DNA of 62,109 nt, taken from assembly GCA_035308905.1 (NCBI GenBank), contig DATGFS010000065.1, forward strand, positions 1-62,109. The letters are read 5' to 3'. The notes under the pieces are model-generated. The model did no database searches. It saw nothing but the letters and a program-made list of their open reading frames with translations, and was not told where the DNA came from. The number at the start of each line of letters is the position of its first letter. Within the stretch, counting starts at the first letter, position 1. This stretch comes from a bacterium (GTDB lineage Bacteria; Sysuimicrobiota; Sysuimicrobiia; Sysuimicrobiales; Segetimicrobiaceae). The translations under genes were made by a program, and so were the position numbers. This document shows positions 43,293 to 55,127 of this stretch, in pieces.

Positions 43293-43844
43293 ATGGAGCG
43301 TGCGCGCCACCGGCTCGCCATCCGTTCCACGACCGTTGTCGCGGTGCGCCGCGGCGGTCGCGTGGCCGTCGCCGGCGACGGGCAGGTCACCGTCGGATCG
43401 ACCGTGCTTAAGCACGGCGCGCGGAAGGTCCGGCGCGCGGGCGACGGCGTGCTGCTCGGGTTCGCCGGGTCGGCCGCGGACGGCCTGACGCTCTACGACC
43501 GGCTCGAAGAGAAGCTGCGCGAAACGCGCGGCGATCTCACCCGCGCCGTCGTGACGCTGGCGAAGGAATGGCGGTCCGACCGCGTGCTCCGCCGCCTCGA
43601 GGCGCTGCTCGTGGTCGCCGACAAGAGCCACCTTTTCGTCCTGTCCGGCAGCGGGGACATCGTCGAACCGGACGACGGGGTGGCGGCGATCGGGTCCGGC
43701 GGTCCGTACGCGCTGGCCGCGGCGCGCGCGCTCCTCAAGCACTCCTCGCTCGACGCCGAGGGCGTGGCCCGCGAGGCCCTCCGCATCGCCGCCGAGATCT
43801 GCGTGTACACCAACGACCAGGTGACGGTCGAGGTGCTCGACTAG
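43293..43844 (+). CDS. hslV: ATP-dependent protease subunit HslV (183 aa)
   Basis: Proteasome-like N-terminal nucleophile protease. After a 12-residue propeptide the mature chain starts with Thr13 in [20 protein letters not shown], and [14 protein letters not shown] follows later. It forms a double hexamer that degrades proteins unfolded by HslU, encoded 2 bp downstream. Position upstream of rpsB, without a codY or xerC gene between, is a variant of the Gram-positive order. Confidence 0.96.
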   Translation: MERARHRLAIRSTTVVAVRRGGRVAVAGDGQVTVGSTVLKHGARKVRRAGDGVLLGFAGSAADGLTLYDRLEEKLRETRGDLTRAVVTLAKEWRSDRVLRRLEALLVVADKSHLFVLSGSGDIVEPDDGVAAIGSGGPYALAAARALLKHSSLDAEGVAREALRIAAEICVYTNDQVTVEVLD

Positions 43845-43846
43845 CG

Positions 43847-45295
43847 GTGCGTCCGCCGGACGGCCGTCCCGACCCCGCGCTCTCCATCGAGACGCTGACG
43901 CCGCGCCGGATCGTCGAGGAGCTCGATAAGTTCATCGTCGGCCAGGCGCCGGCCAAACGGGCGGTCGCGGTCGCGCTGCGCAACCGGTACCGCCGCAGCC
44001 GCCTCGGGCCGGAGCTGCGGGACGAGGTCATTCCGAAGAACATCCTCATGATCGGGCCGACCGGCGTCGGCAAGACCGAGATCGCGCGGCGGCTCGCCCG
44101 GCTCGCCGGGGCGCCGTTCGTCAAGGTCGAGGCGACCAAGTTCACCGAAGTCGGCTACGTCGGCCGCGACGTCGACTCGATGGTCCGCGATCTCGCCGAG
44201 ACCGCCGTGCAGATGGTGAAGGCCGAACGCGTCGAGGCCGTGCAGGAGCGCGCCGCGGCCCATGCGCGGGACCGCCTGATCGAGATTCTGGTGCCGGCCC
44301 CGCGCCGCGAGGCGGGCCTCACGAACCCGCTCGAGGTGCTCTTCGGCGGGCGGCCCGGGCAGGTACCCGAGCCTCCGGCCGGCACCGCCGCGGCCGGAGG
44401 GGTCGAGGCCGGCGACCTCGCGGCCCGGCGGGCGGCGATGCGCGACCGGCTCGACCGGGGCGAGCTCGACCGCGACCAGGTCGAACTCGACGTCGAGGAA
44501 ACGTCGACGCCGACGCTGGAGGTCTTTTCCGGCCAGGGCGTCGAGGAGATGGGCGTCAACCTCCAGGATCTGTTCGGCACGATCCTGCCGCGGCGCCGGA
44601 AGCGCCGGCGCACGACCGTCGCTGAGGCGCTGCGGATCCTGACCTCGGAAGAAGCCCAGAAGTTGATCGACATGGATGAGGTCGTCCGCGAAGGCGTCCG
44701 GCGGGCGCAGGAGGCCGGCATCGTCTTCATCGACGAACTCGACAAGATTGCCGGCCGGGAGGGCGGGGCGGGGCCCGACGTGTCGCGGGAGGGCGTGCAA
44801 CGCGACATCCTGCCGATCATCGAGGGCTCGACCGTTACGACCAAGTACGGGCCGGTGCGCACCGACCACGTGCTGTTCATCGCGGCCGGCGCCTTCCACG
44901 TCAGCAAGCCCTCGGATCTGATTCCCGAGCTGCAGGGGCGGCTGCCGATCCGCGTCGAGCTCGCCCCGCTCACCGAGGCGGACTTCGTGCGGATTCTGGT
45001 CGAGCCGTCCAACGCGCTGACCAAGCAGTACGCGGCCCTGCTGGCGACGGAGGGAGTGGCGGTCGAATTTCCCGACGACGGGATCCGCGAGCTCGCCCGC
45101 ATCGCGCAGGAAGTGAACGGCGAAACGGAAGACATCGGGGCCCGCCGCCTGCACACCGTCCTCGAGAAGGTGACCGAGGACCTGTCGTTCGCCGCGCCCG
45201 AGGCGCCGGCCCGCGTCGTCATCGACGCCACCTACGTCCGCGAGCGCCTCCGCGGCATCCTCGACACCCGCGATCTCAGCCGCTACGTCCTGTAA
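43847..45295 (+). CDS. hslU: ATP-dependent protease ATPase subunit HslU (482 aa)
   Basis: ClpX-class AAA+ unfoldase. It has the N-terminal [20 protein letters not shown], Walker [14 protein letters not shown], the pore loop in [11 protein letters not shown], the I domain (about residues 120-250) and Walker [14 protein letters not shown]. The C-terminal tail ends SRYVL, matching the RY-hydrophobic tail that inserts into HslV. The GTG at 43847 is 2 bp after hslV. Confidence 0.97.
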   Translation: MRPPDGRPDPALSIETLTPRRIVEELDKFIVGQAPAKRAVAVALRNRYRRSRLGPELRDEVIPKNILMIGPTGVGKTEIARRLARLAGAPFVKVEATKFTEVGYVGRDVDSMVRDLAETAVQMVKAERVEAVQERAAAHARDRLIEILVPAPRREAGLTNPLEVLFGGRPGQVPEPPAGTAAAGGVEAGDLAARRAAMRDRLDRGELDRDQVELDVEETSTPTLEVFSGQGVEEMGVNLQDLFGTILPRRRKRRRTTVAEALRILTSEEAQKLIDMDEVVREGVRRAQEAGIVFIDELDKIAGREGGAGPDVSREGVQRDILPIIEGSTVTTKYGPVRTDHVLFIAAGAFHVSKPSDLIPELQGRLPIRVELAPLTEADFVRILVEPSNALTKQYAALLATEGVAVEFPDDGIRELARIAQEVNGETEDIGARRLHTVLEKVTEDLSFAAPEAPARVVIDATYVRERLRGILDTRDLSRYVL

Positions 45296-45347
45296 GGCGA
45301 TCGGTTCGAGACCGGGCCGACTTCCCCGTTACGAGGACTCCCATCTC

Positions 45348-45374
45348 AGGCCGGCTCGGTATTCCGAACGGCCT
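45348..45374 (+). terminator. hairpin between hslU and rpsB
   Basis: AGGCCG and CGGCCT form the outer stem and TCGG/CCGA the inner stem around the loop TATT. It lies 52 bases after the hslU stop. There is no T tract; it may be a terminator for hslU since rpsB has its own promoter downstream. Confidence 0.5.
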
Positions 45375-45450
45375 TCGCCGGGAGCCCTCGCCCCGACTAG
45401 GCGGTCGAGGTCTCTTACCGTTGTCTATGCGCACGCGTCGCTGCACGGCG

Positions 45451-45461
45451 TGTGTTATACT
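45451..45461 (+). promoter_or_regulatory. extended -10 promoter for the rpsB-tsf operon
   Basis: TGTGTTATACT contains TATACT preceded by TG one base earlier. No -35 at normal distance is clear. The leader to rpsB would be about 118 bases, long enough for the S2-binding control region seen upstream of rpsB in other bacteria, but I cannot identify that structure. Confidence 0.65.
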
Positions 45462-45585
45462 ACGTCGAGGATTCTCACACGCCCGCGTGACCGCGCCGGC
45501 GGTGCCCGGGGACGCGTAATGCGTACTCCGGGTTCCGGGGCGGGATGATCCGGGCGGAGGCTAAAACCGGACGGGAGGTAGTATT

Positions 45586-48319
<2,734 letters not shown>

Positions 48320-48320
<1 letters not shown>

Positions 48321-48628
48321 TGCGCGCCGCGCCCCCTAACGTGGTGGGGTATCTGCTCGACGAGGCGCGCGCGGTCCTCGCCGAGGCCGGATGGAGCGAC
48401 GTCGAAACGACGGAGACGCATCCGCCCCGGCGCGGGCTGCTTCCGCCCTTCCGCGTACTGCGGCAGCGCGCGGCCGGCGGGCGCATTGCGTTGGTGATCG
48501 CCGGCGAGCGCAGCGAAACCTCCGGGACCGGTGGCACTGCCTCTGGGCCTGCGGCGCGAGCCAAAGCGCGGCGCCTCACCTCCGATCAGGGCGGGGGCGG
48601 CGTCGCGAACGAGGACGCGCGCACGTGA
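48320..48628 (+). CDS. PASTA-like small protein between frr and uppS (102 aa)
   Basis: Residues 5-60 resemble a PASTA repeat: PNVVGYLLDEARAVLAEAGW, then a loop and RVLRQRAAGGRIALVIAGE. PASTA domains normally sit outside the cell on penicillin-binding proteins or Ser/Thr kinases; this one has no signal peptide or membrane anchor and so looks cytoplasmic. The last 35 residues are low complexity. The ATG overlaps the frr stop (TGATG), and its stop overlaps the uppS start. Similar small genes occur at this place in some Clostridia, as far as I recall. Confidence 0.65.
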
Positions 48629-49446
48629 ACGCGTCGGGCTCCGGGGCCGCACGGACTCGGCCTCCTCGTGACGGGGAGGCCGAATCTGCCGTACCGGGCG
48701 CCCTCGACAAGATGGACGCGGCCGCGGTGCTCGACCGGACGCGGATTCCGCGGCACGTCGCCATCATTATGGACGGCAACGGGCGCTGGGCCGAGCGGCA
48801 CGGACTCTCGCGTGTGGAGGGCCACCGCGCCGGCCGGGAGGCGCTGCGTCACGTGCTGCGCGGGGCGTGCGAGTGCGGCATCGGGATCCTGACCCTGTAC
48901 GCGTTCAGCACCGAGAACTGGCGGCGCCCGGCGGACGAGGTGCACGCCCTGATGGCGCTCCTGCTCGAGTCCCTGGACGGCGAAGCCCAGGAGCTGCACA
49001 CGAACGGGGTCCGCTTTCGCGCCTCCGGGCTGGTCGAGGAGATGCCGCCGGCGGTGCAGGATGCGATCCGGCGCGTCACGTCCCTCACGCAGGCCAACCG
49101 CACGATCACGCTCAACCTCGCGCTGAACTACGGCGGGCGCCGTGAGTTGACCGAAGCGGTCCGCCGGATCGCGCGCGTCGTCGCCGCGGGCGGGCTCACC
49201 CCGGACGCGATCGACGAGCGGACGATTGCGCGCCATCTGTTCTCGCCGGACCTGCCGGACCCCGATCTCTTGATTCGCACGGGCGGGGAGCAGCGGCTCA
49301 GCAACTTCCTGCTGTGGCAGGCCGCGTACACGGAGCTGTACTTCACCGACGTGCCGTGGCCGGAGTTCACGCCCGCGCATCTGGTCGAAGCGGTGGTGTC
49401 CTACCAGGCCCGCGAGCGGCGCTTCGGAGGCGTGGACCGTGGATAG
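48625..49446 (+). CDS. uppS: isoprenyl transferase / undecaprenyl diphosphate synthase (273 aa)
   Basis: cis-prenyltransferase with HVAIIMDGNGRWAERHGLSR (catalytic Asp50), LYAFSTENWRRP, LNYGGRRELTEAVRRIA and the C-terminal RTGGEQRLSNFLLWQAAYTE. It makes the C55 lipid carrier for cell-wall synthesis. The GTG overlapping the previous stop gives a 29-residue extension rich in charged residues; an ATG at 48712 would remove it. Both are possible. Confidence 0.96.
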   Translation: MNASGSGAARTRPPRDGEAESAVPGALDKMDAAAVLDRTRIPRHVAIIMDGNGRWAERHGLSRVEGHRAGREALRHVLRGACECGIGILTLYAFSTENWRRPADEVHALMALLLESLDGEAQELHTNGVRFRASGLVEEMPPAVQDAIRRVTSLTQANRTITLNLALNYGGRRELTEAVRRIARVVAAGGLTPDAIDERTIARHLFSPDLPDPDLLIRTGGEQRLSNFLLWQAAYTELYFTDVPWPEFTPAHLVEAVVSYQARERRFGGVDRG

Positions 49447-50332
49447 CGCGCAGGACGTCGCGGCGGCGGTCCGCCGCGACGACGCCGGGGTCTCCGCGGC
49501 CGGGCGCGGCCGCACGCTCGCGCAGCGGGCGCTGACCGCGGTGTGGGGCGTGCCGCTCGTCGTCGCGCTGGCGCTGCTCGGCGGGCCCTGGCTGCTCGCC
49601 GGCGTCGGCATCCTAATCGTCGTGGGGCTCCTCGAGTTCTACCGGATGGCCGCGCGCGCCGGCTACCAGCCGATCTGGGAGGCCGGGCTCGCCGCGGGCC
49701 TGTGGCTTGCCGTCGCCGCGGCGTGGCCGGGCGCATGGCCGGCCCGCTGGGCGCCGCTTGTGCTGCCGGTGCTGCTCGTCTACACGATCCTGACGCAGCT
49801 GCGTCGCGGCCATCCCGACCGCTCGCTCGTCAACACGGGGCTCACGCTCCTCGGTGTGCTCTACGTCGCGTATCTCGCGACCTACCTGATCCGGCTGCGG
49901 GCGCTGCCGGTCTTCCCCGGCGGGCGGCCCAGCGCAATCCCGGTGCTGCTGGTGATCTGCGCCGTCTGGGCCGCGGACAGCGCCGCGTACTTCGTCGGGC
50001 TCAGCATCGGCCGGCACAAGCTGCTGCCGCTCGTGAGCCCGCATAAGTCCCGCGAGGGCGCCGTCGCGGGGGTGGCGGCCGGCATGCTTGCGGGCTTGGC
50101 GTTCGCGTGGGCCGGGGCGGTTCCGGTCGCGCTCGCCGTCGCGGTGGGCGGGTTGTGCGCCGGCGCCAGCATCGTCGGGGATTTGTGGGAGTCTTCGATC
50201 AAGCGTGAGGTCGGGGTCAAGGACGCCGGGTGGGTGCTGCCGGGCCACGGCGGCATGCTCGACCGCTTTGACGGGCTCCTGTTCGCGGCGGTCACGGGAT
50301 ACGCGGTGATGCGGGGGTGGCTCGGTCTGTGA
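49439..50332 (+). CDS. cdsA: phosphatidate cytidylyltransferase (297 aa)
   Basis: Multi-pass membrane enzyme, about eight helices, with the CdsA signature near the C-terminus: SSIKREVGVKDAGWVLPGHG followed by GMLDRFDG. It converts phosphatidic acid to CDP-diacylglycerol for phospholipid synthesis. The GTG start overlaps uppS by 8 bp, and the gene overlaps dxr by 4 bp. Confidence 0.95.
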   Translation: MDSAQDVAAAVRRDDAGVSAAGRGRTLAQRALTAVWGVPLVVALALLGGPWLLAGVGILIVVGLLEFYRMAARAGYQPIWEAGLAAGLWLAVAAAWPGAWPARWAPLVLPVLLVYTILTQLRRGHPDRSLVNTGLTLLGVLYVAYLATYLIRLRALPVFPGGRPSAIPVLLVICAVWAADSAAYFVGLSIGRHKLLPLVSPHKSREGAVAGVAAGMLAGLAFAWAGAVPVALAVAVGGLCAGASIVGDLWESSIKREVGVKDAGWVLPGHGGMLDRFDGLLFAAVTGYAVMRGWLGL

Positions 50333-51489
50333 GGCGGCGGATCGCGCTGCTGGGATCGACCGGTTCGATCGGGCGGGCGACGCTCGACGTCGTCGACCGG
50401 CTGTGCGGCGCGGGTGTCGAGATCGAGGTGGCGGCCCTCGCGGCGCGCCGCGACGTCGCGACGCTGGCCGGGCAGATTCGAAAATACCGGCCCGCGGCGG
50501 CGGCCCTGCAACGCCGGGAGGATGCCGAAGCGCTGCGCGCGGCGGTCCCGGGCTGGGACGGCGAGGTGCTCTCCGGTCCGGAGGGGCTCGACCGTCTGGC
50601 GGCCTCGGGCGTGGATCTCGTCATGGTCGCCGTGGAAGGCGTCGCCGGACTGCCTCCCACGCTGGCGGCCCTGCGCGCCGGCGCGGACGTCGCGCTGGCG
50701 ACGAAGGAGGCGCTCGTCGCCGGGGGCGCGCTCGTCGTGGAGGCCGCCGCCCGCGCGGGACGGCGCCTCCTGCCCGTCGACAGCGAGCATTCGGCGATTT
50801 TTCAATGTCTCGAGGGACGGCCGTCCGCCGACGTGGCGCGCCTGTGGCTGACCGCGTCCGGCGGACCGTTTCGCCGCACGCCCGCCGACGCGATGGCCCG
50901 GGTAACGCGCGAGGACGCGCTGCGGCATCCGACGTGGCAGATGGGTCCGAAGGTGACGGTGGACTCCGCCACCTTGATGAACAAAGGCCTCGAGATCATC
51001 GAGGCGCACTGGCTGTTCGGTGTGGCGCCCGAGCGGATCGACGTCGTGATCCATCCGCAGAGCATCGTGCACTCCTGCGTGGAGATGGTCGACGGCTCGA
51101 TCCTGGCGCAGCTCGGACCGGCCGACATGCGGCTGCCGATTCAAACGGCGCTCACGTATCCGCGGCGCCTGCCGCAGGCGATCGCCCGCCTCGACCTTCG
51201 CGCGCTCGGGGCCCTCGAGTTCGAGGCGCCCGACGAAGCGCGGTTTCCGTGTCTCGGATTGGCCCGCGAAGCGCTGCGGCGCGGGGGCACCGCCCCCGCG
51301 GCTCTCAACGCCGCGAACGAGGCCGCGGTCCGGCTTTTTCTCGACGACCGCATCGGGTTTACGGACATCGCCCCGGCGGTTCGCCGTGCGCTCGACGCCC
51401 ACGTGCCCCGTCCCGCCGCATCGCTCGCGGACGTGGTTGCGGCGGATCGCGAGGCCCGCGCCGCTGTAGCGGCGGTGTGTGCGGCATAA
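50329..51489 (+). CDS. dxr: 1-deoxy-D-xylulose 5-phosphate reductoisomerase (386 aa)
   Basis: Second enzyme of the MEP isoprenoid pathway. It has the NADPH site IALLGSTGSIGRATLDVV, LATKEALVAGG, PVDSEHSAIFQ with metal ligands, TASGGPFRR, and PKVTVDSATLMNKGLEIIEA. The GTG at 50329 overlaps the cdsA stop and gives a standard N-terminus; another GTG 12 bp upstream is possible. ispG in the same cluster supplies a later MEP step. Confidence 0.97.
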   Translation: MRRRIALLGSTGSIGRATLDVVDRLCGAGVEIEVAALAARRDVATLAGQIRKYRPAAAALQRREDAEALRAAVPGWDGEVLSGPEGLDRLAASGVDLVMVAVEGVAGLPPTLAALRAGADVALATKEALVAGGALVVEAAARAGRRLLPVDSEHSAIFQCLEGRPSADVARLWLTASGGPFRRTPADAMARVTREDALRHPTWQMGPKVTVDSATLMNKGLEIIEAHWLFGVAPERIDVVIHPQSIVHSCVEMVDGSILAQLGPADMRLPIQTALTYPRRLPQAIARLDLRALGALEFEAPDEARFPCLGLAREALRRGGTAPAALNAANEAAVRLFLDDRIGFTDIAPAVRRALDAHVPRPAASLADVVAADREARAAVAAVCAA

Positions 51490-51526
51490 TGGAGATCATA
51501 AGGATGAACGAAACGGGGGATCCGGT

Positions 51527-52570
51527 GTGTCGACGATAATCCTGGCCGTGCTGGCCTTGGAATTGATGATCCTGGTGCACGAGTTGGGCCACCTGATTGT
51601 GGCGAAGCGGGCCGGCATTCTCGTGCACGCGTTCGCGATGGGGTTCGGCCCGCGGCTCGTCGCATTCACCCGCGGCGAGACCACCTACAGCCTCAACCTG
51701 CTGCCGATCGGCGGCTACGTGAACATGGCGGGCGAGGACGCGGACAGTCCCGACGTCCCGCCGGAGCGCACCTTCCGCGGCAAGTCGGTGGCGTGGCGGC
51801 TCGCCGTCGTGCTGGCCGGTCCGGCGATGAACTTCGTGCTCGCGATCGTGCTGCTGGCGGCGGTCGCGACATCCTACGGCATCCCGCTGCGCGTCAGCAC
51901 GCGGGTCGGCACACTCGTGCCCGGCTACCCCGCGGCGCAGGCCGGCCTCCAGACCGGGGACACGATCATCTCCGTCGACGGCCGGCCGATGCGCGACGGC
52001 CAGCAGATGATCGACCTGATCCACCGCAGCGGCGACCGGACGCTCGCGATCCTCGTGCAGCGCGGCCCGCGGCGCTTCATCCTGCACGTGCGGACCCGCT
52101 TCGATCCCCGGCAGAAGGTGTGGATCACCGGGTTCTCGCCGACCGTGGTGCGCGGCCGCCTCGATCCCGTGCGGGCGGTGGGCTGGGGGGCCGTGACGAC
52201 GTTTCGCGACGCGGGCGCGTATCTCGCGGCGCTCGGCAATCTGATCCAGTCCGGCCGGCTGCTCGGCGAGCTCGGCGGTCCGGTGACCGCGGTCAACGTG
52301 CTCGGCCAGGCCGCCCACGCGGGCGGCGAGACGTTCCTGTACTTCACCGCGTTCTTCAGCATCATCATCGGACTGTTCAATCTGTTTCCGCTGCCGGCGC
52401 TCGACGGCGGCCGGGCCGCGTTCCTCGTGGTCGAGGGCCTGCGCCGGCGCCCCGTCGATCCGCGCCGTGAGGGCTACGTCCATCTCGTGGGCCTCGCGCT
52501 GCTGCTGTGTCTGATTCTGGCGCTCACCGTGCGGGACGTGCTGCATCCCGTGCACTTAACGCTGCCTTAG
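51527..52570 (+). CDS. rseP: site-2 zinc metalloprotease RseP (347 aa)
   Basis: An intramembrane protease of the S2P family: the first helix holds HELGH (His18, Glu19, His22), followed by GFGPRL and LLPIGGYVNMAGED. One PDZ domain (about residues 125-190) precedes the second active-site motif NLFPLPALDGGR. It cleaves membrane-bound anti-sigma factors or leftover signal peptides. The GTG at 51527 places HELGH at the usual distance from the N-terminus. Confidence 0.96.
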   Translation: MSTIILAVLALELMILVHELGHLIVAKRAGILVHAFAMGFGPRLVAFTRGETTYSLNLLPIGGYVNMAGEDADSPDVPPERTFRGKSVAWRLAVVLAGPAMNFVLAIVLLAAVATSYGIPLRVSTRVGTLVPGYPAAQAGLQTGDTIISVDGRPMRDGQQMIDLIHRSGDRTLAILVQRGPRRFILHVRTRFDPRQKVWITGFSPTVVRGRLDPVRAVGWGAVTTFRDAGAYLAALGNLIQSGRLLGELGGPVTAVNVLGQAAHAGGETFLYFTAFFSIIIGLFNLFPLPALDGGRAAFLVVEGLRRRPVDPRREGYVHLVGLALLLCLILALTVRDVLHPVHLTLP

Positions 52571-52578
52571 CATGACCG

Positions 52579-52587
52579 TGCTACAAT
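52579..52587 (+). promoter_or_regulatory. extended -10 promoter giving a leaderless ispG mRNA
   Basis: TGCTACAAT (TACAAT at 52582-52587 with TG one base before). Transcription starting six to eight bases downstream would begin at, or within one base of, the ATG at 52595. No Shine-Dalgarno sequence is present between. Confidence 0.6.
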
Positions 52588-52594
52588 AGTGCCG

Positions 52595-53722
52595 ATGAAT
52601 CGGACCGAGACGCGGCGGGTGCAGATCGGACCGGTGCCGGTAGGCGGCGGCGCTCCGATCGCCGTCCAATCGATGACGACGACCGACACCCGCGACGCCG
52701 ACGCCACGGTCGCCCAGATCCTGGCGCTCGAGCAGGCCGGGTGTGAGATCGCGCGGGTGGCGGTGCCGGATCGCGCGGCCGCCGACGCGCTTCCCGCGAT
52801 CAAGGCCCGCATTCACGTGCCGCTCGTCGCCGACATCCACTTCGACTATCGGCTGGCGCTCGCGGCCCTCGTCGGCGGCGTCGACAAGCTGCGGCTCAAT
52901 CCCGGCAACATCGGCAGCGACGACCGCGTGCGGACCGTCGCGCGCGAGGCGAAGGCCCGGGGCGTGCCGATCCGGGTCGGCGCGAACGTCGGCTCGCTCT
53001 CCAAGGAGATGCTGCGAAAGTACGGGGAGCCCTGCGCCGCGGCGCTGGTCGACAGCGCCCTCGACGAGATCCGGATCCTCGAGGACCTCGATTTCCACGA
53101 CATCGTCGTGTCGGTCAAAGCCAGCGACGTCGAGATGGCGCTCGACGCCTACACCGCCATCTCGGAGCGCACGGCGTACCCGCTGCACGTCGGCATCACT
53201 GAGGCCGGGACAACGTGGGCCGGCACCGTCAAGTCCGCGGTCGGGCTCGGCGCGATTCTCTCGCGCGGCATCGGCGACACGATCCGCGTCTCGCTCGCGA
53301 CCGATCCCGTCGAGGAAATCAAAGCGGGGTTCGAGATCCTGAAGTCGCTCGGCCTGAGGATGCGCGGGCCGATCCTGGTCGCGTGTCCGTCCTGCGGCCG
53401 CGCCGACGTGGACATCGTCGGGCTCGCCGAAGAGGTGGAGCGGCGGCTCGCCGTCTACCCCGTGCCGGTCAAGGTGGCGGTGATGGGTTGCGCGGTGAAC
53501 GGCCCCGGCGAGGCGAGGATGGCCGATCTCGGCGTCGCCTGCGGCAAAGGCATGGGCCTGATCTTCAAGCGCGGGCGTATCGTGGCCAGCCTTCCGGAAG
53601 CGCAGTTGCTCGAAGGCCTGATGAAGGAAGTCGAGGTCGTGGTCCGCGAGAAGCAGGCCGAGGCGGCGGACGCCGGCGTGCCGGCACCCGTCGGCGGCGG
53701 CGGCGGCGCGGCGGAGAGCTAG
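52595..53722 (+). CDS. ispG: 4-hydroxy-3-methylbut-2-en-1-yl diphosphate synthase (375 aa)
   Basis: Iron-sulfur enzyme of the MEP pathway. It has a TIM barrel with VQSMTTTDTRDADATVAQI and LVADIHFDYRLAL, then an Fe-S domain with CPSC (Cys264, Cys267) and GCAVNGPGEAR (Cys299). It reduces MEcPP to HMBPP. I chose the ATG at 52595 over an in-frame GTG at 52589 because the extended -10 sits at 52582-52587, so the GTG would lie upstream of the transcript start. The C-terminus ends in a Gly/Ala-rich tail. Confidence 0.96.
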   Translation: MNRTETRRVQIGPVPVGGGAPIAVQSMTTTDTRDADATVAQILALEQAGCEIARVAVPDRAAADALPAIKARIHVPLVADIHFDYRLALAALVGGVDKLRLNPGNIGSDDRVRTVAREAKARGVPIRVGANVGSLSKEMLRKYGEPCAAALVDSALDEIRILEDLDFHDIVVSVKASDVEMALDAYTAISERTAYPLHVGITEAGTTWAGTVKSAVGLGAILSRGIGDTIRVSLATDPVEEIKAGFEILKSLGLRMRGPILVACPSCGRADVDIVGLAEEVERRLAVYPVPVKVAVMGCAVNGPGEARMADLGVACGKGMGLIFKRGRIVASLPEAQLLEGLMKEVEVVVREKQAEAADAGVPAPVGGGGGAAES

Positions 53723-53731
53723 GTCGGCCGG

Positions 53732-53755
53732 CGGCGGCCGGTCCGGTTGCCGCCG
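53732..53755 (+). terminator. hairpin behind ispG
   Basis: CGGCGGC and GCCGCCG pair over 7 bp around a 10-base loop, followed by CTTCTGCTT. It lies 9 bases after the ispG stop and fits an operon end. Confidence 0.45.
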
Positions 53756-53886
53756 CTTCTGCTTCGCGACGAGATCCCCGCACACACGCGCGCCGGTCAC
53801 GGCGGCGCAGCGCCGCGCGCCCGCAGGGGTTCGGGGCGGTGCGGCGAACCAGCATGGTCGAATCTACGGGTGGAGGAAGTAGCGCG

Positions 53887-55107
53887 ATGCGTGATATCAA
53901 GGTCGAAACGCTGCCGGGGGTGCCGGTCGGCGAGCTGCAGGTGGAGATGGTCGAGCGCAAAGGGGTGGGGCATCCGGACTCCATCTGTGACGCGATCATG
54001 GATCGCGTGTCCGTTGAGTTGAGCAAGGAGTACATCAGCCAGTTCGGGCACATCCTGCACCACAACATCGACAAAGCGTTCCTCGTCGCCGGCGACGCCG
54101 ACACGCGGTTCGGCGGCGGTTCCATTCGTGAACCGATGCGCCTCATTTTCGGGGACCGGGCCACATACGGCATCAACGGGCGCGAGCTGCCGATTCGCGA
54201 GATCGCGATCCGGACCGCGAAACACTGGATCCGCGAGAATCTACGATTCGTCGATCCCGGCGGGCCGGACGACCAGGACGGCCCGCACGTGACCTACCAG
54301 CTCGAGCTCAAGCCGGGGTCCGCCGAACTGGTCGACATTTTCAGCCGCGACACCACCGGCGCCAACGATACCTCCGCCGCGGTCGGATACTGGCCGATGA
54401 CCGAGACGGAGCGGATCGTGCGGGAGACCGAGCAGTACATCAACTCCCGAACGTTCAAGGAAGAGTTTCCGGAGGCCGGCGAGGACGTCAAGGTGATGGG
54501 CGTGCGGCTTGGGCCGGAGCTGCGCCTCACCGCGGCCGTGGCGTTCGTCGACCGGTTCGTCGAGGGCGAGGATCAGTACTTCCGGCGCAAGCGCCAGCTG
54601 CACGAGTCGGTCGTGGAGTTTCTGAAGAAGCGCACGACCCTGGAGCGGGTGCACTTCGACCTCAACACGCTCGATGAGCCGGGGCGCGGGCAGAACGGCG
54701 TGTACCTGTCGGTGCTCGGCACGTCCGCGGAGTCGGGCGACAGCGGGCAGGTCGGCCGCGGCAACAAGGTCAACGGCGTGATCGCGATCAACCGGCCGAT
54801 GGGCACGGAGGCGGCGGCGGGCAAGAACCCCGTGTCGCACGTCGGCAAGATCTATTCGGTGTTCACGCATCAGGTGGCGCAAAAGGTGTACGAAGAAGTC
54901 TCGGGCATCCGCGAAGTGTACATTTGGATGGTCAGTCAGATCGGCAAGCCGATCGACCAGCCGATCACCGCGGCCCAGATCATCCTCGCGAAGGGCGTGC
55001 GCCGCGGCGCCGTGGAGCGTAAGGTCCGCGACGTCGTCGATCGGGAACTGGCCGGCATCAACGTTTTCTGCCGCGACCTCGCCGGCGGCAAATACACGGT
55101 CTGCTGA
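53887..55107 (+). CDS. archaeal-type S-adenosylmethionine synthetase (406 aa)
   Basis: It makes S-adenosylmethionine from methionine and ATP. The sequence is of the archaeal MAT class, not bacterial Met[21 protein letters not shown], then [32 protein letters not shown], and [15 protein letters not shown] near the end. Length (about 400) fits that class. The ATG at 53887 has GGAGGAAG upstream; an in-frame ATG at 53854 is possible. It stands alone between ispG and a beta-propeller gene. No SAM-sensing leader is evident. Confidence 0.92.
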   Translation: MRDIKVETLPGVPVGELQVEMVERKGVGHPDSICDAIMDRVSVELSKEYISQFGHILHHNIDKAFLVAGDADTRFGGGSIREPMRLIFGDRATYGINGRELPIREIAIRTAKHWIRENLRFVDPGGPDDQDGPHVTYQLELKPGSAELVDIFSRDTTGANDTSAAVGYWPMTETERIVRETEQYINSRTFKEEFPEAGEDVKVMGVRLGPELRLTAAVAFVDRFVEGEDQYFRRKRQLHESVVEFLKKRTTLERVHFDLNTLDEPGRGQNGVYLSVLGTSAESGDSGQVGRGNKVNGVIAINRPMGTEAAAGKNPVSHVGKIYSVFTHQVAQKVYEEVSGIREVYIWMVSQIGKPIDQPITAAQIILAKGVRRGAVERKVRDVVDRELAGINVFCRDLAGGKYTVC

Positions 55108-55127
55108 CGCCGCGGCCGTCACGCGCG

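Noticed and set aside
53723-53886. SAM-sensing riboswitch before the MAT gene
   Set aside because: No known SAM riboswitch core could be recognised in the 160-base gap; only a GC-rich terminator-like hairpin is visible.
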